IMG/VR virus record: IMGVR_UViG_3300046003_004989
Coordinates: 1-64,000 of that record
Reading direction: 5' to 3' (one strand)
DNA from: a virus
Length of the DNA: 64,000 bases
Positions 39,779 to 49,624 of this stretch are shown here, piece after piece (the first letter of the stretch is position 1; the number at the start of each line of letters is the position of its first letter). Position numbers and translations under genes: made by a program. Below the pieces are notes generated by a model that was given only the letters and a program-made list of their open reading frames with translations, was not told the DNA's origin and ran no database searches.

Positions 39779-40324
39779 TTACCAAGGTAGATCGGACTGA
39801 AGTCCTAATTGTTTATTGAAGAGTGAAGGTGCATAGCAAGACCAAAACTTTGCAGTTAGCGGATCTTGTGATTTTTTTAAGTCACATTGTTGTCTTGCCC
39901 AGTAAGAAGCTGCTGCTCCTGGATTGTCGTTTTTAATAACCATCTTAGGTTGACCCCAACCGATTTCAACGGCAATAATATTTCCGTCGTCGTCTTTCTT
40001 ACCACTATCATGATAGACTTTAAATTTTCTTTCTCCACCTCTAGTAGGTTCATCGAGTTTTACATCGATCCATTTACCATCAGCGGTTTCAAATTTCGCC
40101 TTTTCTCCGACTTTAAGATTCTTAGACATCCAAGCTTCTTTATCATTGAGAATAACGTTACCCTTATCCCACCATTCTTTAGTTTCTTCGAATAGTTTTT
40201 GATATGCTTCTGATCCAATACGGAATACAGATTCTGTAATGCCTAATCCACGATCTAAGTGATAAAGGAATGCTTCTGATGCATTCTCTCTCAAGTATTG
40301 ATCGAATTCTGGTATATTTTTCAT
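39779..40324 (-). CDS. Capsid-targeted hypothetical protein (181 aa)
   Basis: A variant signal MKNIPEFDQYLRENASEAF. Beta-rich domain around residues 68-125 (GEKAKFETADGKWIDVKLDE). Ends in a C-terminal Cys/Trp-containing region. Unknown. Confidence 0.7.
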   Translation of the reverse strand: MKNIPEFDQYLRENASEAFLYHLDRGLGITESVFRIGSEAYQKLFEETKEWWDKGNVILNDKEAWMSKNLKVGEKAKFETADGKWIDVKLDEPTRGGERKFKVYHDSGKKDDDGNIIAVEIGWGQPKMVIKNDNPGAAASYWARQQCDLKKSQDPLTAKFWSCYAPSLFNKQLGLQSDLPW

Positions 40325-40325
40325 T

Positions 40326-40847
40326 TTACTTTTCTGATTTTTCTATATGTTGATCAGCTTTCTTTTTATCGCTTGCTGATAATTCATTGTAAAGTTTTTG
40401 TACAAATACATCATGATTTTTACCGCTATCGTAAGCTCTTGGATCGTCTGCATACATATAGTATTTATCAGACATCTCGTAATGACGTAACCATTTATCG
40501 AAAGGTTTGTACATTTTATCTTCTATTTGCTTACGGATTTGAGAATCTTGCATTTTCTTTTTATTCAAATACCATTCCCAAGAACCTCTAAACTGTCCTG
40601 TCTTAAAAGCGTGAATTATATCACCATCTTTTAATTTGATTTCGAATTTAATGCCTTTCGCATCATCACTAACGTCTTCGATAGATTTGATTTGCTTTTC
40701 AGCTTCTTCCCATTTAACAGGAATCAAATGCTTAACTGAAATAGTAACATCCATCTTAAGGTCTTCGGGAGTTCCCCAACCTTTTTTGAAGTCTGAGTAA
40801 GTTTGATACTCATTTACGAATGATTCGAATGTAGGTATATTTTTCAT
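40326..40847 (-). CDS. Capsid-targeted hypothetical protein (173 aa)
   Basis: Signal MKNIPTFESFVNEYQTYS. Body helical and charged with KGIKFEIKLKDGDIIHAFK and a Lys-rich end. First gene after promoter 40865-40897. Unknown. Confidence 0.75.
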   Translation of the reverse strand: MKNIPTFESFVNEYQTYSDFKKGWGTPEDLKMDVTISVKHLIPVKWEEAEKQIKSIEDVSDDAKGIKFEIKLKDGDIIHAFKTGQFRGSWEWYLNKKKMQDSQIRKQIEDKMYKPFDKWLRHYEMSDKYYMYADDPRAYDSGKNHDVFVQKLYNELSASDKKKADQHIEKSEK

Positions 40848-40864
40848 ATTGTATGTTTATTTAG

Positions 40865-40897
40865 CAAATATAATCATTTTCTGATTAACAGAAAAAC
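40865..40897 (-). promoter_or_regulatory. Internal Bacteroidota-type promoter with palindrome
   Basis: TATATTTG at 40865-40872; GTTTTTCTG at 40889-40897, 16 nt apart. The stretch TTTTCTGTTAATCAGAAAA (about 40878-40896) is a perfect inverted repeat and may be an operator or short terminator. Confidence 0.75.
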
Positions 40898-40899
40898 TT

Positions 40900-41337
40900 T
40901 TAGCTACATGTTTTTCTAATAGTTTCAACTTGTGAACCACTAAAGCCCATTTCTCTTAGAGCTTTTTCGCATTCAAGACCAACGTTGATTCTATCTTTTT
41001 CAACTGGTAAACCTCTAGAATAACCAACTGATTCTGAATATCCGTAATTTGAGATGAAAGCTTTACATCTTCTGATCATTTTAATTGGATCTTTGATAGC
41101 TTTTAATTGTGCTCTTGTCTTACCTGCATAAGGAGCTCTATTACCATAGAAAGAACTACCCATCCATTGCAAATCTTCTGCACGGTCTAGGTCTTTTTTA
41201 TCTGGCATGATTTTTGATATCTCTTCATCTGTCATAGATGATGGAATGACTGCTGATTCGTTGATAGCGTCATCTTGGTCAATAGATTCATTGATAGCGC
41301 TTCTATTCAAGAATTCGTCAAATGTAGTTAATTTCAT
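40900..41337 (-). CDS. Capsid-targeted hypothetical protein (145 aa)
   Basis: Divergent signal MKLTTFDEFLNRSAINES with two further INES copies (residues 14-18, 26-29), giving tandem cleavage-like sites. Body with DLQWMGSSFYGNRAPYAGK and a Cys-containing C-terminus. Unknown. Confidence 0.7.
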   Translation of the reverse strand: MKLTTFDEFLNRSAINESIDQDDAINESAVIPSSMTDEEISKIMPDKKDLDRAEDLQWMGSSFYGNRAPYAGKTRAQLKAIKDPIKMIRRCKAFISNYGYSESVGYSRGLPVEKDRINVGLECEKALREMGFSGSQVETIRKTCS

Positions 41338-41348
41338 TTCTTTATATT

Positions 41349-41645
41349 TTATTTTTCTATAACGTCTATTACGGAATCTTCAGATCCTTCGTAGTCTACA
41401 TCGAAACCTGATGAATCTGCTAGATCAATAAACTGATCAAACTCTCTCCTAGGAAGAGAGTAATATGAATCTCCTTTAATATCTTCAAAATCTAAATTAC
41501 GAGCAAACTTATCATTTAAGATTTGATCTAATTTATCATCATCTACACTAAATAAAACAACATCACTGTGTTTATATGTAGTTTTCATTCTCGCTTCATT
41601 AACAGATTCATTTACGAACTCATCAAAAGTTGGTATGTAATTCAT
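41349..41645 (-). CDS. Capsid-targeted small protein (98 aa)
   Basis: Signal MNYIPTFDEFVNESVNEAR. Acidic alpha/beta body with DVVLFSVDDDKLDQILND. Its shape resembles a small ferredoxin-like repeat. Unknown. Confidence 0.7.
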   Translation of the reverse strand: MNYIPTFDEFVNESVNEARMKTTYKHSDVVLFSVDDDKLDQILNDKFARNLDFEDIKGDSYYSLPRREFDQFIDLADSSGFDVDYEGSEDSVIDVIEK

Positions 41646-41659
41646 TTTTATGTTTGATT

Positions 41660-42109
41660 TTATTTTGCAGAATATGCTATATGTTTAAAGAATCTTTGTT
41701 GTACAAAACTTTGTATGCTAGATATTGCAAACATCGATGTAAAATTACCTTTAAATTTTTGTTTGTTTATATCCAATGAGCATGTAAGATAACCTTTAAC
41801 TACGTTACCTTCAGTTATCATTACCAGTGCCTGATCAGAAGATATCGATATTTGTCCGATATTCCACTTATTTTTATTGTCTTTGATTTTTTTCCAAAGT
41901 TCGTTCATTGGATTTTGGACTTGAACGTCAATTGAACCGGAAACAAAATTATAACTCATATTATTTGTTGCAGATTGAACCTCTTCAGCTGCATCTAAAA
42001 TAACTTCCCAAATCATTTGAGCAGTTTCTTCAGTTAATCTAACGTCTTTTATTGCTTCATTTATCGTAGATTCATTTATGAATTCTTCAAAACTCGGTAT
42101 GTAATTCAT
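41660..42109 (-). CDS. Capsid-targeted hypothetical protein (149 aa)
   Basis: Start at MNYIPSFEEFINESTINEAI, matching the shared signal; the longer frame begins inside the upstream mini-protein. Body with NFVSGSIDVQVQNPMNELWK and a beta strand VVKGYLTCSLDI. Unknown. Confidence 0.75.
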   Translation of the reverse strand: MNYIPSFEEFINESTINEAIKDVRLTEETAQMIWEVILDAAEEVQSATNNMSYNFVSGSIDVQVQNPMNELWKKIKDNKNKWNIGQISISSDQALVMITEGNVVKGYLTCSLDINKQKFKGNFTSMFAISSIQSFVQQRFFKHIAYSAK

Positions 42110-42210
42110 TTCTTTCTTTTTATTTTTATATCCTCTAAAAGGATTGTGATTGCAAATATTGCCAATATAGTGAATAATACTATTGGTGGACAAGTTGGGT
42201 CCTGTGACAT
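42106..42210 (-). CDS. Mini membrane protein (34 aa)
   Basis: ATG at 42210-42208 and TGA at 42106, which overlaps the next ATG. The sequence MSQDPTCPPIVLFTILAIFA has one hydrophobic helix followed by a basic tail (KIKRKK). Likely real because of its coupling. Unknown. Confidence 0.5.
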   Translation of the reverse strand: MSQDPTCPPIVLFTILAIFAITILLEDIKIKRKK

Positions 42211-42222
42211 TTTTCTATCTAC

Positions 42223-43518
42223 TTATTTTTTATAAGCAAGGATAGATCGGATTTGATGCAATGGTGCAAAAATTCCAGTGTACTTGTAAAGTTTACCTTT
42301 GAATAAGAATGTAATACCTTCAGTCGGTACAATTGATTCTAATCCACCAGCAGCAGAAACACGAGTTAGCTCATGTTCCATCTTTTCTACATCAACTTCA
42401 TCTCCATTTGTACGGATCTTAGAAATTGTAGAATCGATTTCTTTACGCATATCTTCAGCGGCTTTAGTAGGATTTGCAGAAAGGAAAGATGAAATATTTT
42501 TCATCATTTCTGTTCCAATTTCGAGGAAGATAGATTCAAGTGGTGCATATACTGCACGTTTCCATTTCTTAGCCATTTTCTTTTCAAGATCAGTGAACCA
42601 AGTAGCATTATCACCTAAGTCTTTCTTAATCATAGGAACTGAGTAAGACTTATCGATATCTGCTATTCTTCTAGCAAGACCATCAAGAGATTGTTCAGGA
42701 AGTGTGATTTTTGCTGAAGCAGCTTCAGCTTTAATGATATTCTTACCCATACCTAGTGCATAATCACCTACAGTAGAATTCTGAGAACAACCACTTTCTT
42801 TCATGATTGATGCCAATTTAGATTTGTAGTATGATGCTCTAGCTTTTGTATTAGGGAGTGGTTTTGATGCGATGTCTTGAGGACCTCTAACAAAGAATGT
42901 TTCTTGTGCTGCTGCATTTGCATCTGCAACTATTTTACCGAGATCTCTACCAGCTTGTTTATCTTCATCAATTACTTTTCCTGCTTCGTCATATTCGAGT
43001 ACTCCATGGAATACTAACATATTAAGTCCGTAAGGAACAGTGTTTTGAGTTACAGGTGTAATGATTTCAATAGATGCGAATTTCTTACCTTCTGCGAAGT
43101 ATTTTTCTTTGTCTTTAGGTGAAAGTGCTCCGATTGAAGCAGTTAGATCTTTCATTGCTGCATTATAAACAATTTCTATATCACCTCTACCAGCGAAAAG
43201 ATCTGCAACACCTTGAATTGTCATTGCATTTTCACCAGCATTCTTTAAATGAGAACCGTTTCTAGCAGCTATTAAAGCACCATTTTTCCAAGAGATGGAA
43301 AGTTGTTGACCGTCAGTTTTTTCTTGTACGAAGTTTTCAGGACCGAAAGCTCCATTAACTGTAGTCATTAGCATTTCTTCCAAATCCAAAAAGGTCAACC
43401 CAATATCCTCGAAAGGATGTGTGAGATGACCGTAAGCACCACCTTCATTTAAAGGTTCTACTTTAATGGATTCATTAAGATATGCTACAAATTCTGTAAA
43501 TTTGAGTAATTTTCGCAT
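42223..43518 (-). CDS. Capsid-targeted ligase/nucleotidyltransferase-fold protein
   Basis: 431 residues. Signal-like MRKLLKFTEFVAYLNES then PLNEGG. The core VQEKTDGQQLSISWKNG gives the KxDG motif at 67-70 (nucleophile Lys67), AARNGSHL follows (motif Ia/RNG) and KKFASIEIITPVTQNTVPY gives an E-containing motif III. This is the covalent nucleotidyltransferase pattern of DNA/RNA ligases and capping enzymes. Substrate not assignable by eye. Co-packaged with the nuclease and pol-beta enzymes. Confidence 0.8.
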   Translation of the reverse strand: MRKLLKFTEFVAYLNESIKVEPLNEGGAYGHLTHPFEDIGLTFLDLEEMLMTTVNGAFGPENFVQEKTDGQQLSISWKNGALIAARNGSHLKNAGENAMTIQGVADLFAGRGDIEIVYNAAMKDLTASIGALSPKDKEKYFAEGKKFASIEIITPVTQNTVPYGLNMLVFHGVLEYDEAGKVIDEDKQAGRDLGKIVADANAAAQETFFVRGPQDIASKPLPNTKARASYYKSKLASIMKESGCSQNSTVGDYALGMGKNIIKAEAASAKITLPEQSLDGLARRIADIDKSYSVPMIKKDLGDNATWFTDLEKKMAKKWKRAVYAPLESIFLEIGTEMMKNISSFLSANPTKAAEDMRKEIDSTISKIRTNGDEVDVEKMEHELTRVSAAGGLESIVPTEGITFLFKGKLYKYTGIFAPLHQIRSILAYKK

Positions 43519-43522
43519 TGAT

Positions 43523-43573
43523 TGTGAGTCTTTTATTTCATTTTATATATCTTCGAAGAAGACATAAGACTCA
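43523..43573 (-). repeat. Inverted repeat after the TAG-stopped gene
   Basis: GTGAGTCTT...AAGACTCAC flanks 43523-43573, with a small inner hairpin TCTTC/GAAGA. No T run follows, so it is not a typical terminator. It lies between a TAG stop and the next start. Confidence 0.45.
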
Positions 43574-43574
43574 C

Positions 43575-43805
43575 CTAGTCCTTTTTAGCTTTCTTTGCAG
43601 CCTTTTCTTCGGCTTTCAAAGCAGCTTTTTCTTCAGCGATACGTTTAGCTTCTTCTTTACCGAAGTCTCTTACGTTAGTTTTCCATTCAGATTTCGGACA
43701 AAATGTCCAACCTTGGTAAGCAACAGCGTGATCTGCTACTTTATCTTCTGATCTACGGTATTCAACCTCATTAGTTTTCGGGTTGATTTTCTTTAATGTC
43801 TTCAT
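43575..43805 (-). CDS. Basic Lys/Ala-rich protein (76 aa)
   Basis: Starts MKTLKKINPKTNEVEYRRSE, with a Gln-Gly-Trp-Thr-Phe-Cys centre and a C-terminal Ala/Lys/Glu helix (AEEKAALKAEEKAAKKAKKD), like a histone-tail-type nucleic-acid binder. Ends with TAG; readthrough would add about 14 residues. Unknown. Confidence 0.65.
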   Translation of the reverse strand: MKTLKKINPKTNEVEYRRSEDKVADHAVAYQGWTFCPKSEWKTNVRDFGKEEAKRIAEEKAALKAEEKAAKKAKKD

Positions 43806-43992
43806 ATTTGATGTATTTTTTGATTTCTATTTTAACTTGATTGTTTGTTTTTCGATCAATCAGAACGAGTAGAATTACATCATCTTTGGAGTCATCATGA
43901 GAATAAACTTCCCACTCAGGGGAAGTTATCTCTTTATCATTGATCCAAGAAGCAACCGTAATGTCTTCTCTTCTATTCAATTTTAGTTGCAT
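43771..43992 (-). CDS. Hypothetical protein (73 aa)
   Basis: Overlaps the upstream gene by 35 nt but starts from its own ATG overlapping the glycosyltransferase stop. A small beta protein (MQLKLNRREDITVASWINDK). Unknown. Confidence 0.6.
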   Translation of the reverse strand: MQLKLNRREDITVASWINDKEITSPEWEVYSHDDSKDDVILLVLIDRKTNNQVKIEIKKYIKYEDIKENQPEN

Positions 43993-45230
43993 TATTTAGC
44001 GAAAAATTTCTTATTGTTTGTTAATCTCTCGATTTCCCATTCAGGTACGATACCACCCTTTTCTACTAATTTCCAAAGCTTTTTGAAAGTTTCTTCAGAT
44101 TCTTGTCTACGACCTGACCACCAACAAGAAATTGAATGTAGATCGTATATTTTCCAAGCATAGATTGCTCCATCTATGAATAGTGCAGATGTTGGCATTG
44201 GATTCTTACCAGCGAATTTCATAGCATGTGAGCTATAGATATATGCAGTGTCGAACTCCTTAATTGAATGATAGTGTAGAATGATAGGAATTAAGTGTTC
44301 TGTTCTATGAACGTTAGCTTTACCACATTTACGATAATCTTCTAGGATTTCATTAACTGGATAATTAAGAGCACCTTTCAAAGAAGCAACCATTAACAAC
44401 GAATAATAAACTTCTTCCCAGAATCCATCATTAATCATATTAGATCTTTTCTCGTACCACTCTAATGCTTTTGCTTGATTTTCTGGGGTTCCTGCATCTC
44501 GATAAGATTGAGCTAAATAGAATACCCAACGTGGATCTTTCTTCGGATCATTTTCTACATAATCAAGTAGAATCTTAGCATGACCTTCGTATTTTTGTTG
44601 TTGAGTTTCAGAAGTCCAAGAGTTACCATCTGGAGTTACTAAAGTCGTTAGACCTTCGGCTTCACCTACATGAAAACCGTTTGGATCGTCATTTACAAGT
44701 ACTTCGTGTACTGGACCGTACCACCTCCAAGGTGATGTCGTGCTAAAGAATTGCATACGGAAGTAATTCTGACCTCCATAAGAAACTTTAATATTTGCCC
44801 CTGTAAATTGTGTAAGATTTGCTTTAAACATTTGAAGATTGAATCGAGGATCGATAATCAATTGCTCATCGGCATCAATCCAGAAACCGAAGTCTGCTTT
44901 ACCTTCAACAGCTTTTAAAGCTGTATTACGAGCATCTTCGAAGTTTTTCCAAGGATGATCGATTACTTCTCCTGGAATATTTTTCTCTTCAAAGAATTTT
45001 CTGATAATGTCTTGAGTTCCATCAGTAGATCCTGTATCGATAACTACATAATAATCGAGAATAGGATAAACAGAGTTTAACATACGCTCTATTACTTTTG
45101 CTTCGTTCTTAACGATAATGGAAAGTGATACAGTAGCTGGTTTGCCTGTTGGCATTTTTGCTACTTGAGGTCTTTGTACCTGAGGCCTTTGATTTTGCGA
45201 GGGCTTACGCTTTTTGTTATTCTTCGCCAT
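43992..45230 (-). CDS. GT2 glycosyltransferase with TPR-like C-terminal helices
   Basis: 412 residues. Basic Gln/Arg-Pro-rich N-terminus, then the GT-A signature LSIIVKNEAKVIERMLNSVY and VVIDTGSTDGTQDIIRKFF, then FWIDADEQL (DxD-like). The C-terminal half is helical with repeated W.Y..A pattern like TPR. Such GT2-TPR enzymes glycosylate surface or virion proteins (SunS/TagF-like). Target unknown. Contrast with the GT4 at 25248. Confidence 0.85.
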   Translation of the reverse strand: MAKNNKKRKPSQNQRPQVQRPQVAKMPTGKPATVSLSIIVKNEAKVIERMLNSVYPILDYYVVIDTGSTDGTQDIIRKFFEEKNIPGEVIDHPWKNFEDARNTALKAVEGKADFGFWIDADEQLIIDPRFNLQMFKANLTQFTGANIKVSYGGQNYFRMQFFSTTSPWRWYGPVHEVLVNDDPNGFHVGEAEGLTTLVTPDGNSWTSETQQQKYEGHAKILLDYVENDPKKDPRWVFYLAQSYRDAGTPENQAKALEWYEKRSNMINDGFWEEVYYSLLMVASLKGALNYPVNEILEDYRKCGKANVHRTEHLIPIILHYHSIKEFDTAYIYSSHAMKFAGKNPMPTSALFIDGAIYAWKIYDLHSISCWWSGRRQESEETFKKLWKLVEKGGIVPEWEIERLTNNKKFFAK

Positions 45231-45420
45231 GTTTTGTTATTTTTGTTTCTTCTCCACGAAGTGTGTCTTCGGTTCCGCGAATTCTACCTTCATCAAAGGC
45301 GAATCCTACAATATCATAAAGCAATTCTCGGTCACGTTGAGTAGCATCAATTCTACCAATGTAAGCGTCGATTGCAATCTGTAATGCTGGAGAAACGTAG
45401 TCTAAGTTTTTAAATGACAT
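45217..45420 (-). CDS. Hypothetical protein (67 aa)
   Basis: Short, helical and acidic (ALQIAIDAYIGRIDATQRDR). Overlaps the glycosyltransferase by 14 nt. A CATATAAY box is just upstream. Unknown. Confidence 0.65.
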   Translation of the reverse strand: MSFKNLDYVSPALQIAIDAYIGRIDATQRDRELLYDIVGFAFDEGRIRGTEDTLRGEETKITKHGEE

Positions 45421-45442
45421 AGGAGTTATTTAGAGTTCTATA

Positions 45443-45451
45443 ATTATATGA
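45443..45451 (-). promoter_or_regulatory. CATATAAY box upstream of the gene at 45420
   Basis: Minus strand TCATATAAT about 22 nt before the ATG, in an intergenic gap downstream of a terminator. Placement is good for a promoter. Confidence 0.55.
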
Positions 45452-45476
45452 AGATATTTGGTTTTGATTCAACACG

Positions 45477-45506
45477 AAAAGCAATAAACCGAAGTCTATT
45501 GCTTTT
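45477..45506 (-). terminator. Hairpin terminator after the gene at 45527
   Basis: Ten-pair stem (45477-45486 with 45497-45506) with a CTTCGG-type loop; the stem's own T-rich arm ends it. Closes the operon ending at 45527. Confidence 0.75.
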
Positions 45507-45526
45507 CATTGTTAAAATTTTAATTC

Positions 45527-46069
45527 TTATTTGATCCATCCATAATCGTCGATAGATCCATCATGCTTTAACTCTTGATATCTTGTGCCCTTATCGAAAA
45601 GAGTACCGAAATGTTTACCTTTATTAAAGAAGTAAATCTCTTCACCTCTACTAATATGTTCATAACGATCAAGCATATCTCGGAGTAAATTACTTTTCAA
45701 ACCTACTAGGATTTTAGTTTTACTTCCACTAAAATCTTTTACATCTTTCAATGTAACTGATTCATTTAGAAATTGTTCAAATGATTCAGTGAGTTTATTT
45801 AACTCAGCTTTATCATATGTACCGAAATCTTGATGAGGTAGAGTAGTTTTAGTTTGAACTTTTTTCACAGGATGTGTGAGTTCAACTCCTTCATAAGGAT
45901 CGGCTTTTACACCTCTCTTCTCCCAATAATCGAAGAAGTTCTTCCATGTTCCGTGATAATAGCGAATCTTTTCTAGATCGGAATCTTGTCCATGAGTCAT
46001 ATCAACTGTTTCTTGACCTGACCCCTTTGGGTTCTTTTCTGGTATTGGCATAATTTGAAATAACTTCAC
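45527..46069 (-). CDS. Protein with internal capsid-signal-like motif
   Basis: 180 residues. A polar N-terminal region with YYHGTWKNFFDYWEKRG is followed at about residue 92-107 by LTESFEQFLNESVTLKD, which matches the packaging signal core (F-E-x-F-x-N-E-S) but not at the N-terminus. The remaining 75 residues form an alpha/beta domain (TKILVGLKSNLLRDMLDRY). The frame may start later (no good Met next to the motif), or the motif may be a prohead cleavage site. Confidence 0.6.
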   Translation of the reverse strand: MKLFQIMPIPEKNPKGSGQETVDMTHGQDSDLEKIRYYHGTWKNFFDYWEKRGVKADPYEGVELTHPVKKVQTKTTLPHQDFGTYDKAELNKLTESFEQFLNESVTLKDVKDFSGSKTKILVGLKSNLLRDMLDRYEHISRGEEIYFFNKGKHFGTLFDKGTRYQELKHDGSIDDYGWIK

Positions 46070-46229
46070 CTTTAAGATGAATGTTTAATTTTTTTATTCC
46101 TGCAAAATCTTCTTCGGTTTCCTTGATAATATCAAGTACTCTGACAAAAACCCCAGGTTCAACTTCTAAGATATCTCCAATTTGAAGAGAAGAATCAATA
46201 TCTTCACCTTCTTTAAAAAGTCGTATCAC
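46002..46229 (-). CDS. Hypothetical protein (75 aa)
   Basis: A small barrel-like protein (LQIGDILEVEPGVFVRVLDI) overlapping the downstream gene by 68 nt. A shorter C-terminus is possible. Unknown. Confidence 0.55.
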   Translation of the reverse strand: MIRLFKEGEDIDSSLQIGDILEVEPGVFVRVLDIIKETEEDFAGIKKLNIHLKGEVISNYANTRKEPKGVRSRNS

Positions 46230-46236
46230 GGAAAAA

Positions 46237-46251
46237 GGCTTTTTTTAAGCC
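46237..46251 (-). terminator. Hairpin terminator at the stop of the gene at 46245
   Basis: On the minus strand a five-pair GGCTT/AAGCC stem (46247-46251 with 46237-46241) around AAAAA is followed by TTTTTCC. It overlaps the stop codon itself, as in compact phage operons. Confidence 0.6.
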
Positions 46252-46451
46252 GTAGGTCCTTCTTCTAATGTTTCGGTTTCAGGTTCTACTGGCTGAGATT
46301 GGCCATTCATTGCCATTAAAAAATCGATTGAAGATTTTACGATAATAGCGTCATCGAATGATAGAATTCCACTCTTTTGAGCTAATTCTGCTGTTTGAAC
46401 TAATACGGAGATTGCTTCTCCAACATTTTCTACTTGTTTTCTTTTTGACAT
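46245..46451 (-). CDS. Hypothetical helical protein (68 aa)
   Basis: Helical start (KQVENVGEAISVLVQTAELA), an acidic Pro/Glu tail (PVEPETETLEEGPTA). Unknown, small accessory protein of the tail region. Confidence 0.65.
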   Translation of the reverse strand: MSKRKQVENVGEAISVLVQTAELAQKSGILSFDDAIIVKSSIDFLMAMNGQSQPVEPETETLEEGPTA

Positions 46452-46468
46452 ATGATTTGTTTTTAGAA

Positions 46469-46477
46469 GTTATATGA
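46469..46477 (-). promoter_or_regulatory. CATATAAY box upstream of the gene at 46451
   Basis: Minus strand TCATATAAC, 17 nt from the ATG. It follows the structural gene cluster starting at 46495. Confidence 0.5.
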
Positions 46478-46494
46478 TATTCTTGTTGTTTTGA

Positions 46495-47727
46495 TTAATC
46501 GTAGTAGTTTAGATTTGCAACTACTGCTCTAATTTTTGTAGATCCAGAAATTACTAAAGGTGTTACACATATCCACATAATATCTCGTGTTCCATCAATA
46601 CAAACACCCGGTTTAATCAAGTTGTCTAATAATTGGAAGTTATCTGTGGTTGCGGCATTACCTTTTCCAATATATGATTTGATGATATTTCCTGAAACAT
46701 TAACGGTCATAGTACCGTTACCTTGAGAGAATTCGACTGGAGTGTCTGGAATCTGAGTATAAGTAGGTGTACCACCTGTAATGCCAGGATTCATTTCAAC
46801 AGTAATTAGATAATCTGTACCTGTTACTTGATTCAATGCGAATAGAGAATCTAATACGATATTAGCACCTCTCCAATCTTGATCGCATCTATATCCGAGA
46901 AGTGGATATTTAACTCCAGGAGTTAGAAGAGTTCTTTCCGTTGAATTTTGTATCGATACTGCTTTAAGAAGTGCATTTTGAGAACCTTCTACAGCATAAT
47001 GAGAACATAATTGATGGAAAACTCCTGAACCTGCACCAGTTTGACGAATTTCATAACGGATAGGTTGATTAGGATTTGTCATGTAAGGATCTTCGATAGT
47101 GTTAGCTGAACAAACTTCACCAAATTGTACGAAACCTTCATCAGGTAGAACTAAACCGAAACGCATTCTACCAACACCTAACCATTGGAAGTCACACCAG
47201 AATAACTGATCTAATTGCCAATCTATAGTTAGAGGATCAAATTTATCAGTTCTCCATTGTGAGATATCAATGCTATAAATTTGAGTTCCAGTTCTCCAAA
47301 CCTGAAAAGTTATAGTATTTGTATCTCCATTGGATTCTAAAAAGAATCCATCTAAAGCTGTATTGTAAGGAGCCGTAGTACTGCTAGAAAAGTAACCTAC
47401 TCTCTTTATTACATTATCTTGAACGTGGAAATTCATAAATGTAGCTTCAAATAAACCACCTTTTCCAGGGGAATAAACTCCTCTAGCTTTAGTTGAACGG
47501 ATAACATAATCACCATTTAGTGACGTATCCATTTCAACGTCGGAATTAGTTGGAGTCCAAGTCGAAGTTGCTGATCCACCTTTAAGTTCATCGATAAGAA
47601 GAGGATTTTTATCGTAAACGTGTTTGATTTCTAGTATACTGTTTAATTGAGAAGTACGGAATCTGCTAAATGCATCAACCTGAGGAGTACCTTCAAATGA
47701 AACTGTATTATTAAATGCGTATGACAT
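46495..47727 (-). CDS. Virion structural (tail/baseplate-type) protein
   Basis: 410 residues. The N-terminus QVDAFSRFRTSQLNSILEIK matches the DAFGRLRVS..TLFD-type element found at the start of many large-phage tail and capsid-decoration proteins. The body is beta-rich (GDYVIRSTKARGVYSPGKGG; FGLVLPDEGFVQFGEVC). No catalytic motif. Most likely a receptor-binding or tail structural protein because it abuts the collagen-like fibre genes. Confidence 0.75.
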   Translation of the reverse strand: MSYAFNNTVSFEGTPQVDAFSRFRTSQLNSILEIKHVYDKNPLLIDELKGGSATSTWTPTNSDVEMDTSLNGDYVIRSTKARGVYSPGKGGLFEATFMNFHVQDNVIKRVGYFSSSTTAPYNTALDGFFLESNGDTNTITFQVWRTGTQIYSIDISQWRTDKFDPLTIDWQLDQLFWCDFQWLGVGRMRFGLVLPDEGFVQFGEVCSANTIEDPYMTNPNQPIRYEIRQTGAGSGVFHQLCSHYAVEGSQNALLKAVSIQNSTERTLLTPGVKYPLLGYRCDQDWRGANIVLDSLFALNQVTGTDYLITVEMNPGITGGTPTYTQIPDTPVEFSQGNGTMTVNVSGNIIKSYIGKGNAATTDNFQLLDNLIKPGVCIDGTRDIMWICVTPLVISGSTKIRAVVANLNYYD

Positions 47728-47742
47728 TTGTGTATATTTATT

Positions 47743-49608
<1,866 letters not shown>

Positions 49609-49624
49609 TTATATTGTTCTTATT

